A DNA stretch of 64,000 nt from JBKPNJ01 sp963695705 (GTDB lineage Bacteria; Actinomycetota; Actinomycetes; Propionibacteriales; Nocardioidaceae), in the NCBI GenBank assembly GCA_963695705.1, contig CAVOHB010000009.1, positions 248,001-312,000 of the forward strand. The letters are read 5' to 3'. Made by a program: the position numbers and the translations under genes. A model generated the notes under the pieces. It ran no database searches, had not been told where the DNA came from, and was given only the letters and a program-made list of their open reading frames with translations. Below are positions 9,164 through 17,561 of the stretch, in pieces. Each line of letters begins with the position of its first letter. Within the stretch, counting starts at the first letter, position 1.

Positions 9164-10096
9164 ATGATCGAAGTTGGGCTGCCCGAGGGCGACGGCGTTC
9201 CCGAACTCGTTCGGTCCTTCGCCGCCTGCCTGGCCTCGGTGACCGAGACGCCGCTCGACCAGGTGCCCTTGCCACATGCCGACCTGCCGGGAGCCTTCGC
9301 CCACTGGCGTAGCTGGTTCGCGGGCCGGGGCCAAGGACTGGTCGCCATCGCAAAGCCTGCCGCATTCAACTGGCCCGGATACTGGTTGGCGGTGCTGGGC
9401 GAACCTCGCCGCCCCGAGTCGACCGCCCAGGTCGCCACCGCGGTGCTGATGTTCGGCACCCCCGCAGGTGTCGTGCTAAGCCCCCAGAACCCGAAACTGC
9501 TCGGCCGTGCCGCCACCGACCTCCCCATCACAGAGGGCTACGTCCTCAGCGGCCTCGACCCAGCTTCCATCACCGCCACGAGTTCCCCGCTGCCGACGCT
9601 GAGCGGCACGGTCGAGGTCATCGCGCTCGCCGAACAGGCCACCGGCGACATGTACGTCGTCGAGCACGCCAAAGCTTTCGCCAACGGTGGCCTGGAAGGA
9701 GATCGCTACGCCGCCAAGGCGGGCACCTTCACTCCGGCCAACAACACGATCCGCGGCTACGACCTCACCCTGATCGAGGCAGAAGTCCTCGACAGCCTCT
9801 CGCTCCCCGACGGGAACCCAATCGCCTACCCCGACGCACGACGCAACATCGTCACCCGCGGAATCGACCTCAACGCCCTCGTCGGACGACGCTTCAGAAT
9901 CGGCAACGTCGAGTGCCTCGGACAACGACTCTGCGAACCCTGCTCCCACCTGGAGCGCCTCACCACCAAACGCATCCTCCGAGCCCTGATACACCGCGGC
10001 GGCCTCCGCGCCGACGTCCTCAGCGACGGAGAGATCACCACCGGCGCCCCCATCGCGACCCTCGACCAGAGCTCCGAGGGAAAGGTGAGCCTTTGA
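9164..10096 (+). CDS. MOSC-domain protein
   Basis: 310 residues from ATG 9164, preceded by AAGGAGG. The N-terminal 130 residues are a separate domain rich in WRSWFAGRGQGLVAIAKPAA. The C-terminal MOSC domain includes EHAKAFANGGLEGDRYAAKA, ARRNIVTRGIDLNALVGRRF, and the conserved cysteine segment VECLGQRLCEPCSHLERL. MOSC domains carry or transfer sulfur, as in molybdenum-cofactor sulfurases. Its position behind the gamma-lyase suggests use of sulfur released from a sulfur amino acid, but that is inference. The N-terminal half was not recognised. Confidence 0.8.
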   Translation: MIEVGLPEGDGVPELVRSFAACLASVTETPLDQVPLPHADLPGAFAHWRSWFAGRGQGLVAIAKPAAFNWPGYWLAVLGEPRRPESTAQVATAVLMFGTPAGVVLSPQNPKLLGRAATDLPITEGYVLSGLDPASITATSSPLPTLSGTVEVIALAEQATGDMYVVEHAKAFANGGLEGDRYAAKAGTFTPANNTIRGYDLTLIEAEVLDSLSLPDGNPIAYPDARRNIVTRGIDLNALVGRRFRIGNVECLGQRLCEPCSHLERLTTKRILRALIHRGGLRADVLSDGEITTGAPIATLDQSSEGKVSL

Positions 10097-10226
10097 TTAG
10101 CCGCATTCCGCGCGCTGGCAGGTGTCCCATATGAGCAAGGCTGACCGGGGAGCCCGCAGTTCAGCCAGAGGAACCGTCATGCGGGACCAATGAGCGGCAG
10201 TACCTGACCCTCGCCCTTCATCATCG

Positions 10227-10258
10227 ACAGCCGCCCCTCGCCGCTCATGAGCGGCTGT
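10227..10258. repeat. Nested palindromes downstream of the MOSC gene
   Basis: A perfect 16-base palindrome GCCGCTCATGAGCGGC (10240-10255) sits inside an 8-base inverted repeat ACAGCCGC (10227-10234) / GCGGCTGT (10251-10258). A copy of ATGAGCGGC also lies at 10190-10198. Alternative hairpins can form. It could be a terminator-like structure for the MOSC gene or a protein-binding site. The surrounding 10097-10408 has no gene. Confidence 0.45.
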
Positions 10259-10408
10259 TGAACGACGGCTGCGCGGCCCTCACTTGGCACGGCCGCCAAC
10301 AAGCAATAGCCGTCAAGCGCTGGGCGGTCCGAAGAGGTTATGGCGCGTGTGGGTGGTCCGGAGTAGCGTCCTTTTTCCGAACGGCCAGAATCTGACGAGG
10401 AGGGTCAC

Positions 10409-10747
10409 ATGCCAGACCGAGAGGACGGCGCACTGCTCGTGCAGCTGTCGCAGTGGGGCTCAGCGATGGGCCTCTAAGAGGCCATGCACGCTGTATGGGC
10501 GGATGACTTCGACCCCGAAGCCGCGTCCGCCGCGGACATTCTCGTGTCGCGCCTTCTCAACTGGGGAGAGACGATCGGCACGCTTACCAAGAACGGGCTC
10601 ATTGACACCGACCTCGTGCTCGACTGGCTGTGGGTGTCCGGCGTCTGGGCGCGCGTCGGCCCGGCCGCCCGGAAGCAGCGCGACAAGTCTGGCGTGCAGG
10701 CTCTTTATGAGAACTTCGAGGCGCTGGCGGCGAAGCAGGGAAGCTGA
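10409..10747 (+). pseudogene. DUF4760-like protein with internal TAA
   Basis: A strong RBS (GAGGAGGG) precedes ATG 10409: MPDREDGALLVQLSQWGSAM, then GL and an in-frame TAA at 10475-10477. It then continues in the same frame EAMHAVWADDFDPEAASAAD, GETIGTLTKNGLIDTDLVLD, WVSGVWARVGPAARKQRDKS, LYENFEALAAKQG. Read through, the 112-residue product resembles helical DUF4760 proteins common in actinobacteria. A single-base nonsense change explains the stop. Re-initiation at ATG 10484 would give an 87-residue fragment. Confidence 0.55.
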
Positions 10748-10789
10748 GATCTTCGCCCCCCCTTTTGGCCAGGAGTATCGGATTCGGGA

Positions 10790-11195
10790 GTGGCACGCGA
10801 ACGGGCATATCCGGCGCCGGCGGGTTCAATCTGTTGCTGAGCGACCAGCCCTACCGACTCCCGAGGACGAGTACAAATCAGCGAAGTGCGAATGTTGCGG
10901 TTACGTCTTCCCTTACAAGCCGCTGCATGAGTCCCATCACCTTTGTCGCGAGTGTCGAAGTCACTTCGAAGAGACCGGCGAGTCCTTCGTGCGAATTCTT
11001 CAGCGGCATGAGGACCACGTCGCTCAGTCCCGGCGCAAGGTTGAGGAGTATCGAGAGTCCGCCAACAAGGTCAGTCGTGAGCGAGACGAGGCTTACGTCA
11101 GGCGCAACAAGTGGATGGCCGCTCGTCACGATCGCCGCGGAACACACCGCCACGAGATCCTTGGTCGCCAGAAGCCCGCGTTGATCCGACGTAGG
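10790..11195 (+). pseudogene. Zinc-ribbon plus coiled-coil protein, 5'-truncated
   Basis: An open frame encodes SAKCECCGYVFPYKPLHESH, HLCRECRSHFEETGESFVRI, then a charged coiled coil HVAQSRRKVEEYRESANKVS and RERDEAYVRRNKW. The CxCC...CxxC arrangement looks like a zinc ribbon. No ATG, GTG or TTG in this frame lies upstream of the cysteines, so the 5' end is missing or shifted. Near 11110 a second frame (LVTIAAEHTATRSLVARS) ends in TGA, suggesting another indel. Family and function unknown. Confidence 0.4.
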
Positions 11196-11199
11196 GCAC

Positions 11200-11763
11200 T
11201 CAGCGCCTGGTCTCGTACTTGGTCAGCACCACGCCGTCGGGAAACGTCCGGGTCTCCACCAGGCTCAGGTTCACCCAGTTGTCCAGGGCTGTGAAGAACG
11301 GCGTGCCGCCGCCCACCAGGACCGGATGGGTGACCATCACGTACTCGTCGATCAGCCCGGCCCGCATGGCCGCCCCAGCGAGTGTGGCACCGCCGATGTC
11401 CATGGAGCCGCCGTCGTCGGCCTTGAGCCGTGTGATCTCGGTGACCGCGTCGCCGGTGCCCAGGCGGGTGTTCCAGCCGACTGTGCTAGTCGTCGAGGAG
11501 TACACCACCTTCGGCATGTCCCGCCAGCGGCGGGCGAACTCGATCTGCGCCGGTGTGGCGCCAGGCTGCTGGTCGGCGGTCGGCCAGTGGGCACTCATCG
11601 TCGCCCACAGTTTGCCCCCGTACAGCGCCAGGCCCGTCGCCGCCACCCGGTCGGACCACCATTGGAACAACTCGTCGCTCGGTACGCTCCAGCCGAGGTC
11701 GTCGCCGGGCGCGGCAATGTAGCCGTCCAGGCTGAGGTTCATGCCGAAGGTCAGCTTGCGCAT
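11200..11763 (-). CDS. Dihydrofolate-reductase-like (RibD C-terminal) reductase
   Basis: 187 residues from ATG 11763, preceded by GGGAGG. Markers: MRKLTFGMNLSLDGYIAAPG, LGWSVPSDELFQWWSDRVAA, MPKVVYSSTTSTVGWNTRL, MDIGGATLAGAAMRAGLIDE, VLVGGGTPFF. These are the DHFR-superfamily dinucleotide-binding features (start strand, SLDGYIA, GGG near the C-terminus). Such actinobacterial proteins are presumed NADPH reductases of unknown substrate, not folate DHFR. A diverged paralogue lies at 31805-32401. Confidence 0.88.
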   Translation of the reverse strand: MRKLTFGMNLSLDGYIAAPGDDLGWSVPSDELFQWWSDRVAATGLALYGGKLWATMSAHWPTADQQPGATPAQIEFARRWRDMPKVVYSSTTSTVGWNTRLGTGDAVTEITRLKADDGGSMDIGGATLAGAAMRAGLIDEYVMVTHPVLVGGGTPFFTALDNWVNLSLVETRTFPDGVVLTKYETRR

Positions 11764-11946
11764 GCCGTCAGCCTCCCGTGGGTCGGTATTCGGCGTACAG
11801 ACCAGTTCGGTGCGGAAACTCGGCGGTCAGGTCACACCGGACACAGTTGACCACCACGCCAAACAGATGCCCCTACGAGGAACGACGATAGGTGAGGCGC
11901 GCACCAGGGCTATGCAGCAGGCTCACAACAGTAGACAGGAGTACAG

Positions 11947-12700
11947 GTGGACACGACCAGCAACCTGGGTCCGGTCGGCACATGCCGGATGGCCCGGCGG
12001 GCCGTGATCGCCGCCGGTCTCGGTGCCGCCGGCGCGGCCGTGCTCCCCGCACTTACTGCCGCCAGCACTCCCATCGAGCACCGAACCCGACACCGGCACC
12101 GCCACGGGTACCGGCGGATTCCTCGCGGGTACGACCAGGTCGACCCCCGCACGGCCATCCGCGTGCCTTTGACCATGTCCCTTACGTGACGTGGTACCGC
12201 TGTATCCAGGGGACCCACCGTTCACATGGCACATCGACACCGACACCCGCGTCTCGCAGCATGACGATGGTGGCCACCTGCTCGAGCAGATCACCAGCCT
12301 CGGCACGCACACCGCCAGTCACATCTCCGCCCCGGTGCACTTCATCATCGGCAGCCAGCGGCTCGACCAGCTCAGCGAGGACTTCAGCCTCATGCCGCTG
12401 GCCGTGATCGACGTGCGACGACGCATCCGGGCGCCGGGGCCGTCGACTGGCTTTTCGACGCGCGGTCGATCCTGGCGACCGGATCAGACACGCTCGGCCC
12501 GGACGCCGTCGACGAGACCCTGCGGGCCACTACCCGCACCCTGCTCCACGGCGGCTCACGCTGGAGAACGTCGGGCCAGGCCTACCGCGCATGCGACCCC
12601 ACGGTGACTGGATCGCCGTCAACGGCAACCGTCCCGCGTTCAGCGGGTTCCAGATGAGCTTCACCGGCTTCACCCTCGATTCTCATCGCTCGATGGGTCA
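11947..12700 (+). pseudogene. Putative cyclase (kynurenine-formamidase-like fold), Tat-exported, degenerate
   Basis: GTG 11947 after AGGAG begins a Tat-like leader MARRAVIAAGLGAAGAAVLP. The frame ends at 12187-12189. Other frames continue the same protein: YPGDPPFTWHIDTDTRVSQH, THTASHISAPVHFI (the HTGTHxDAPxHF metal-site region), LSEDFSLMPLAVIDVR, then DWLFDARSILATGSDTLGPD, then LENVGPGLPRMRPHGDWIAV, NRPAFSGFQMSFTGFTL. At least three frame changes and a missing middle make it non-functional. The order of motifs matches secreted cyclase-family (PF04199) hydrolases. Confidence 0.62.
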
Positions 12701-12815
12701 GAATGACCGGGTCGCGGCAGACTATGTGCAGCGCACGGGTTCCAGCGCAGCGAGTCGGAACAGGCGTAGGTGAATCGGCGTCCCCTAGTCGGTGTCGGTG
12801 GTCGGGTCGATTTGG

Positions 12816-14234
12816 TCAGATGTCTGCATCTCGACGGCGGGTCGCGAGCAGGTCATGCAAGCCGATCGCCACAGCGATCGAGACGAAGCAGATGGCGGCG
12901 ATGACCGCGTGAGCCAGTGCACGTGAGTACGACGCGACGTTGTTTGCAGTGAGGGAGTGGAAGAAGACGGCGCCGATGACAGCCTGACCGATCGCCAGGC
13001 CGATGCGCTGCCCGGTCTGGAGCACGCCTCCCGCGGCGCTACCCATCAGCGGGTCGACGTCCATGAGCGCCAACGTCTGGTTGGGCGTGATCAGCATTCC
13101 TTGGCCGCAGCCCATGACGAACAGGGGCGGCGCAAGTACGAGCGTGGCGTTGCCGTGGTGTATGTGCCCGGCTACTGCAGCCATGGCGATCGCTCCAATC
13201 CCGAACGTGATCGCTCCGGCCACGACTAGCTTGCGCCCGAGGCGGGTGACGACACGGCCGGAGAGGGGTGCGGAAACGGCGCTCCCCACGGCGTACGCGG
13301 TCACACCGAGGGCCGACTCCAGCGCGGTGTAGCCGAGCCCACGTTGGTAGAACAGGGCAAGGACGAGCGGAAGTCCGGCGATGGCAGGGAAGAACGTCAG
13401 CGCGAGTGTGATGCCGGAGACGTAGGACGGCCGTCGGAACAGGCGCAGGTCGACTAGTGGGTCGCCCGACTCGAGGGTGAGACGGCGTTCCCTGCGTAGG
13501 AAGACTGCGAGCAGGACCACTGCTGGAACGGCAAGCCAGGCTAGCCGGGCGTCCCGTAAAGCGTCGTACTGCACGCAAGCGAAGAGGACACAGAAGGTTG
13601 CCCCTCCCAATAGGACGGCTCCTAGGACGTCGAGCCGATGCGGAATGGTCTCGCTCGGCGGGGGCAGCAGCCGCCTCGAGAGTGCGATGACAACGAGGCC
13701 GACCGGGATGTTGACGAAGAAGACCAGCCGCCAGCCGAGGGTGGGGCCGCCAAGCGCGATCAGGGCGCCCCCAACGAGCGGCCCGATCGCGGTGCCGAGC
13801 CCGACCGTCGTACCCAGCACCCCAAAGGCGCGGCCGCGGTCGGCGCCGCGGAACATCTGCTGCACCAGCCCGGAGGTCTGCGGGTTGATCAAGCCGCCGA
13901 ACAGCCCCTGGAGCACCCGAGCGCCGATCAAGAACGCGGCTGTGGGGGCGAAACCCGACAGCGCCGAGGTGACGACAAACCCACCCACCCCGACCTGGAA
14001 CATCAGCCGGCGTCCATGGTCGTCGCCCAACTTGCCACCCAGGACAGGAACCAGTCCGAAGGCCAGCGTGTAGCCGGACACGATCCATTGAAGCTGCGAC
14101 GCGCCGGCACCCGTGTCGTCGCCGATTGAAGGTAGCGCCACATTCGTGACGCTCACGTCTAGCAGCGTCATGAACATCGCGCAGCAGCACACGACCAACG
14201 CGAGCCAGCGGCTCCGGTCGGTGTCGCCCGTCAT
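12816..14234 (-). CDS. MFS drug-resistance transporter (DHA2, EmrB/QacA-like)
   Basis: 472 residues from ATG 14234. Fourteen hydrophobic segments are expected. Motifs are present: DVSVTNVALPSIGDDTGA (motif D1 of the 14-TM family), GGKLGDDHGRRLMFQ (motif A), GPLVGGALIALGGPTLGWRL (motif C). It ends in ATRRRDADI. It would export organic cations or antibiotics using the proton gradient. The ORF is open for a further 700 bases upstream but that text is not protein-like. Single gene with no regulator attached, although the truncated kinase lies nearby. Confidence 0.9.
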   Translation of the reverse strand: MTGDTDRSRWLALVVCCCAMFMTLLDVSVTNVALPSIGDDTGAGASQLQWIVSGYTLAFGLVPVLGGKLGDDHGRRLMFQVGVGGFVVTSALSGFAPTAAFLIGARVLQGLFGGLINPQTSGLVQQMFRGADRGRAFGVLGTTVGLGTAIGPLVGGALIALGGPTLGWRLVFFVNIPVGLVVIALSRRLLPPPSETIPHRLDVLGAVLLGGATFCVLFACVQYDALRDARLAWLAVPAVVLLAVFLRRERRLTLESGDPLVDLRLFRRPSYVSGITLALTFFPAIAGLPLVLALFYQRGLGYTALESALGVTAYAVGSAVSAPLSGRVVTRLGRKLVVAGAITFGIGAIAMAAVAGHIHHGNATLVLAPPLFVMGCGQGMLITPNQTLALMDVDPLMGSAAGGVLQTGQRIGLAIGQAVIGAVFFHSLTANNVASYSRALAHAVIAAICFVSIAVAIGLHDLLATRRRDADI

Positions 14235-14591
14235 CACCCCGGGATCGTGCCAGACGCGGCAGGAGGCGCGACCTGGTGTGCCGCCACTGGATGTGCCGCG
14301 GACGTGGACGCGATCATCACGTGCGGACGAGCGTAGTCGCCCCTCAACGCCCTTGGTTATCGGCGGTCGTGTCCGGATCATGGGCGGCGAAAAGACGCAC
14401 CTGATCTGTGTGTCTGTAGGCCTTTGACCAGTACCGATCTGGATCGAACTGGTGATGTCGAAGCGTCCCATGCACTGGTCTCGCCCGCGCTGGAGCTCGC
14501 TGGGGTCACCCCACGGGTGGAGGACGGGTTCCACCCGGAGTCCAACCGGTGGCCGATGCCCGCGCCCAGTTGGGGGGACGATCGTGGAGGC
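14235..14591. other. Divergent intergenic region, nothing recognised
   Basis: About 357 bases between the leftward MFS gene and the rightward membrane protein gene. It must hold two divergent promoters, but no clear consensus boxes or palindromes stand out. Confidence 0.35.
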
Positions 14592-15107
14592 ATGACTATC
14601 ACCGACTACCTGATCAACGCGGTCTTCGTTCTCGTGGTGCTCCGACAGGCACGAGAGCGCCGGCTCGACGTCCGCAGCTTCGTCGCCCCGATGGCACTGG
14701 TGGTGTTCGTCGCCACTCACTACGTGCGCAGCATCCCGACCAGTGGGGAGGACCTCCCCCTCGTCGCAGCCCTGACGGCGGTGGGGGTGGCATTCGGCCT
14801 GTTGTGCGGGTTCACCACCCATGTGCGCGCCGACGCCGACGGAACGCGGTTCGCCCGCGTCGGCTGGACTGCGGGCGCGTTCCTCGTCGTAGGCATCAGT
14901 GCGCGCATGGTCTTCGTGTTCGCCGTGCACCACGGCGCCGAGCCCGCGATCCGGGCGTTCAGCATCAGCCATCACATCGGTGCGGCCGCGTGGCCGCTGG
15001 CCCTGGTGTCGATGGCGCTGTGCGAGGTGTGCGTGCGCTTGGTGGTCGTGCAGCTGCGCGGTCAGCGACTCGGGACGACCCGCGCGGCCGCCGGCGCCAT
15101 CGCGTGA
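14592..15107 (+). CDS. Small integral membrane protein of unknown function
   Basis: 171 residues with about five hydrophobic segments: YLINAVFVLVVLRQ, FVAPMALVVFVATHY, PLVAALTAVGVAFGLLCGFT, GAFLVVGISARMVFVFAV, AAAWPLALVSMALCEVCVR. The N-terminal form (MTITDYLINAVFVLVVLRQ) resembles actinobacterial CcdC-like or DUF1453-like membrane proteins. The start is chosen because the protein-like hydrophobic text begins there and GGAGG lies just before, although spacing is very short. It precedes a histidine kinase gene by about 120 bases, a common arrangement. Confidence 0.7.
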   Translation: MTITDYLINAVFVLVVLRQARERRLDVRSFVAPMALVVFVATHYVRSIPTSGEDLPLVAALTAVGVAFGLLCGFTTHVRADADGTRFARVGWTAGAFLVVGISARMVFVFAVHHGAEPAIRAFSISHHIGAAAWPLALVSMALCEVCVRLVVVQLRGQRLGTTRAAAGAIA

Positions 15108-15227
15108 GGCCGACTCGCCATGAGGTTGCTGGCCAGGAATATCGTCTTCCGGCTCGCGTCAGCGGGCCGGAAGCGGTTCCATGGAATCGGCGAGGCATCC
15201 TCGAACACGGCCCGTGAGGGGGTGGGC

Positions 15228-16175
15228 ATGCCGGCGCAGGAGGACGGTGAGAGCCAGCGGGTCGCCGCGGCGCGGGCGCTGGCCGACTCGAGGCTCCGGA
15301 GGCAGCGTGACCTGCTTCGACCGGTGGGCTGGGCGGTGGTTGCCGTGGTCACCGCCACCGTCGTCACCCAGCACCCGTCACCCCGGCTGCACGGGCCCGG
15401 GCTCGCCGCGGCTGCGGCCACAGTGGTGTTCGTGCTCACGACGGTGGCCGCGATCAGCGACCGGTTCCTCGGCTGGTCGCCCGGTGTGCAGCTGTGTGCG
15501 ATCGCAGCCATGGGCGGCTCCGGTGTCGCGATCTCGGCGCTGCAGCCGCGTGGGGCCACCGACCTGGCGTCGGGTGCTGCGGTGTGGATGGCGGTGACCC
15601 GGCTCCCGTTGAGAACCGGAGTGGGAGTGGCCGCGGCCATCAGCCTGGGCCAAGGCGCCGCCGTGACCAGGACTGGCAGCCCCGCGGCCGTCCTGGCCTC
15701 AACGCTCCTGGGCGTCCTGCTGGGGCTGGTGGCCTTCTTGATGCGGCAGAGCAGGGAAGGGCAGGACCGCACCGAGCTGCTGCTCGCCGAGCTCGCCGAC
15801 ACCAGGGATGCGCAGACCCGGGCCGCGGCCATGGCCGAGCGCGGCAGGATCGCCGCCGATCTGCATGACGTGCTGGCCCACGCGCTGTCCGGGGCCGCGA
15901 TCCAGCTGCAGGGAGCTCGTCTGCTTGCCGAACGTGAGTCAGCCGGTCCCGATCTAGGTGAGGCCATCGATCGGGCCAGCGAGCTCGTCGCCGCCGGTCT
16001 GGTGAACGCCCGCCAGGCCGTCAGTGCGCTGCGTGGGGAGCAGCCGGTCACCCCGACGGATCTCTCCGCTCTCGTGGAAGGGATGCGGCGCGACCTGAGT
16101 CTCCGCATCAGCCTCCGGGTCGAGGGAGACGTGCACGACCTGCCGCCCCGGGCCGGTCTCGCGCTGTACCGGGCA
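15228..16175 (+). pseudogene. NarL-type sensor histidine kinase, 3'-truncated
   Basis: The ATG at 15228 follows GAGGGGG; an ATG at 15120 in the same frame is the alternative. About five TM segments lead to the HisKA_3 dimerisation helix AERGRIAADLHDVLAHALSG with the phospho-acceptor His, then SALVEGMRRDLSLRISLRVE and GLALYRA. In intact kinases LALYRA continues QEALTNVxRHA and then the N, D, G boxes. Here the sequence changes at about 16175 into unrelated DNA and stops at 16212-16214. The ATP-binding domain and cognate LuxR-type regulator are gone. The junction coincides with the PD40 fragment at 16183-16251. Confidence 0.8.
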
Positions 16176-16182
16176 TCCACAA

Positions 16183-16251
16183 GACCATCGAAATGGATAG
16201 CGCCGAAACGCTGACTGCAATCAATACCGGTGAGCGAACCGCCAGCCTCAT
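16183..16251 (-). pseudogene. 5' end of a secreted PD40-type gene (signal-peptide fragment)
   Basis: On the minus strand, an ATG at 16251 opens MRLAVRSPVLIAVSVSALSI followed by SM. This aligns residue for residue with the start of the gene at 62287 (MKVAVRTPIFIAVSISALSI, SV), and the DNA is clearly homologous as well. The upstream GGGGGCGCT resembles the GGGGGAGGCGTT upstream of that paralogue. The fragment stops within about 10 bases of the kinase truncation point, tail to tail, so one deletion or recombination removed both 3' parts. Confidence 0.6.
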
Positions 16252-16446
16252 AGCGCCCCCACGGCAAGGTGAGAGGCGTTGCCCGAGGCGCGGTGTTCGT
16301 GGCGGCTTGTGGGTACCTGGTTGTGTCGGGGCAGGTCGAAGTCGGCGACGTTGACATGTGCGGCGTGCCGACGGCCGGCTGGGCCGTCGGTCGTACGAAG
16401 CCTGGCCATCCGCTCCGGCATGGCCGATCGTCTCTTCCGGTCGATG

Positions 16447-17505
16447 TCAGGACGGGAAGGCGAGCCCGATGTATTGGTCCACGTTGTCCTTCGTGACGGT
16501 CGCGGATGCAACGGTGATTGACGCGGGGATCTCGGGCTCAACCAGATCTGACATTCCGTTTCCTTGGGCGACGAGGCGGGCGAGCGAGATCGCGTCGGAG
16601 GACATCGACGGCGGGTAGGTGACGGTTGCCTTCACCACGCTGTTGTCTGCCTTGATCATGTCCATCATGTTCTTCGACCCTGCTCCGCCGACGAGGAAGA
16701 ACTCGTCACGACCGGCGTTGTCGATGGCGGCGATCACACCCAAGCCCTGATCGTCGTCGTGGTTCCAGATCGCGTCGATGTGCGGCGCCGCCTGCAGCAG
16801 CTGGGAGGTGACCTTCTCGCCGGACTCGACGGTGAACTCAGCCGCGACTCGGTTGGTGACCTTCAGCCCGGCTTTGGCCAAGGCGTCCTTGAACCCCTGG
16901 CTTCGCGCTTGGGTGAGGGGGAGACTGTCGATGCCCGCGATTTCGGCGATCACAGGGTTTGAAGAAGAGTCGAGCTTGGAGGCGATGTAGTTGCCGGCGG
17001 AGACGCCCATGCCGTAGTTGTCGCCGCCGATCCAGGTGCGATAGGCAAGCGGGGTGTCGAAGATCCGGTCGAGGTTGATTACCGGGATCCCCTTCGCCAT
17101 TGCATCCAGTCCGGCCTGGGTCAGCTCCTTGCCGTCGAACGGGAGGATCACGATCGCGTCGACACCGGCTGAGACAAGGTTGGCCATTTGGGTGACCTGC
17201 GTGTTGCTGTCATTGCTTCCTTCGACGGCGTTCAGGGTTACGTCTGTGAACGCCTTCGCCTGCGCCGTGGCGTTGTTGGTGATGGCCGCGATCCAGCCGT
17301 GGTCGGCTGCGGGTGCGGCGAACCCGATAGTGACGGCCTTGCCGGCCTTCGCACTGTTCCCAGTGCCTCCGGTAGCGACGGCAGGAGCGTTTGCGCCACT
17401 GGATTCGTTACCGGTGCAGCCGATGAGCAGGGCGCTGACACCTACGGCAGTGCCGCCGAACACGAAGCCGCGTCGTCCCAGGATCGGGGTGTGGGGGGTG
17501 GTCAT
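16447..17505 (-). CDS. Sugar ABC transporter substrate-binding lipoprotein (RbsB-like)
   Basis: 352 residues. The leader combines twin arginines (GRRGFVFGG) with a lipobox LLIGC (Cys30), so it is likely Tat-exported and lipid-anchored. The mature part is a type I periplasmic-binding fold: VTIGFAAPAADHGWIAAITN, VDAIVILPFDGKELTQAGLD, GIPVINLDRIFDTP, HIDAIWNHDDDQGLGVIAAI. The last gene of a three-gene importer operon, 57 bases after the permease. The ligand is probably a monosaccharide or polyol, by family. Downstream 16252-16446 has no gene. Confidence 0.92.
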   Translation of the reverse strand: MTTPHTPILGRRGFVFGGTAVGVSALLIGCTGNESSGANAPAVATGGTGNSAKAGKAVTIGFAAPAADHGWIAAITNNATAQAKAFTDVTLNAVEGSNDSNTQVTQMANLVSAGVDAIVILPFDGKELTQAGLDAMAKGIPVINLDRIFDTPLAYRTWIGGDNYGMGVSAGNYIASKLDSSSNPVIAEIAGIDSLPLTQARSQGFKDALAKAGLKVTNRVAAEFTVESGEKVTSQLLQAAPHIDAIWNHDDDQGLGVIAAIDNAGRDEFFLVGGAGSKNMMDMIKADNSVVKATVTYPPSMSSDAISLARLVAQGNGMSDLVEPEIPASITVASATVTKDNVDQYIGLAFPS

Positions 17506-17561
17506 GTGGTCTCCTCAAGGCGTGTGCCTCACGAGCAAGGCGGATGGGTTCGGTCTGGCCG

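Noticed and set aside
12816..14975. 719-residue version of the MFS protein
   Set aside because: The first 240 residues are low-complexity translated non-coding and opposite-strand gene sequence; transporter homology starts at ATG 14234.
15062..16357. 431-codon minus-strand ORF over the kinase
   Set aside because: Antisense of the kinase coding frame, Ser/Arg/Ala rich without motifs. Only its upstream end overlaps the genuine PD40 fragment, in a different frame.
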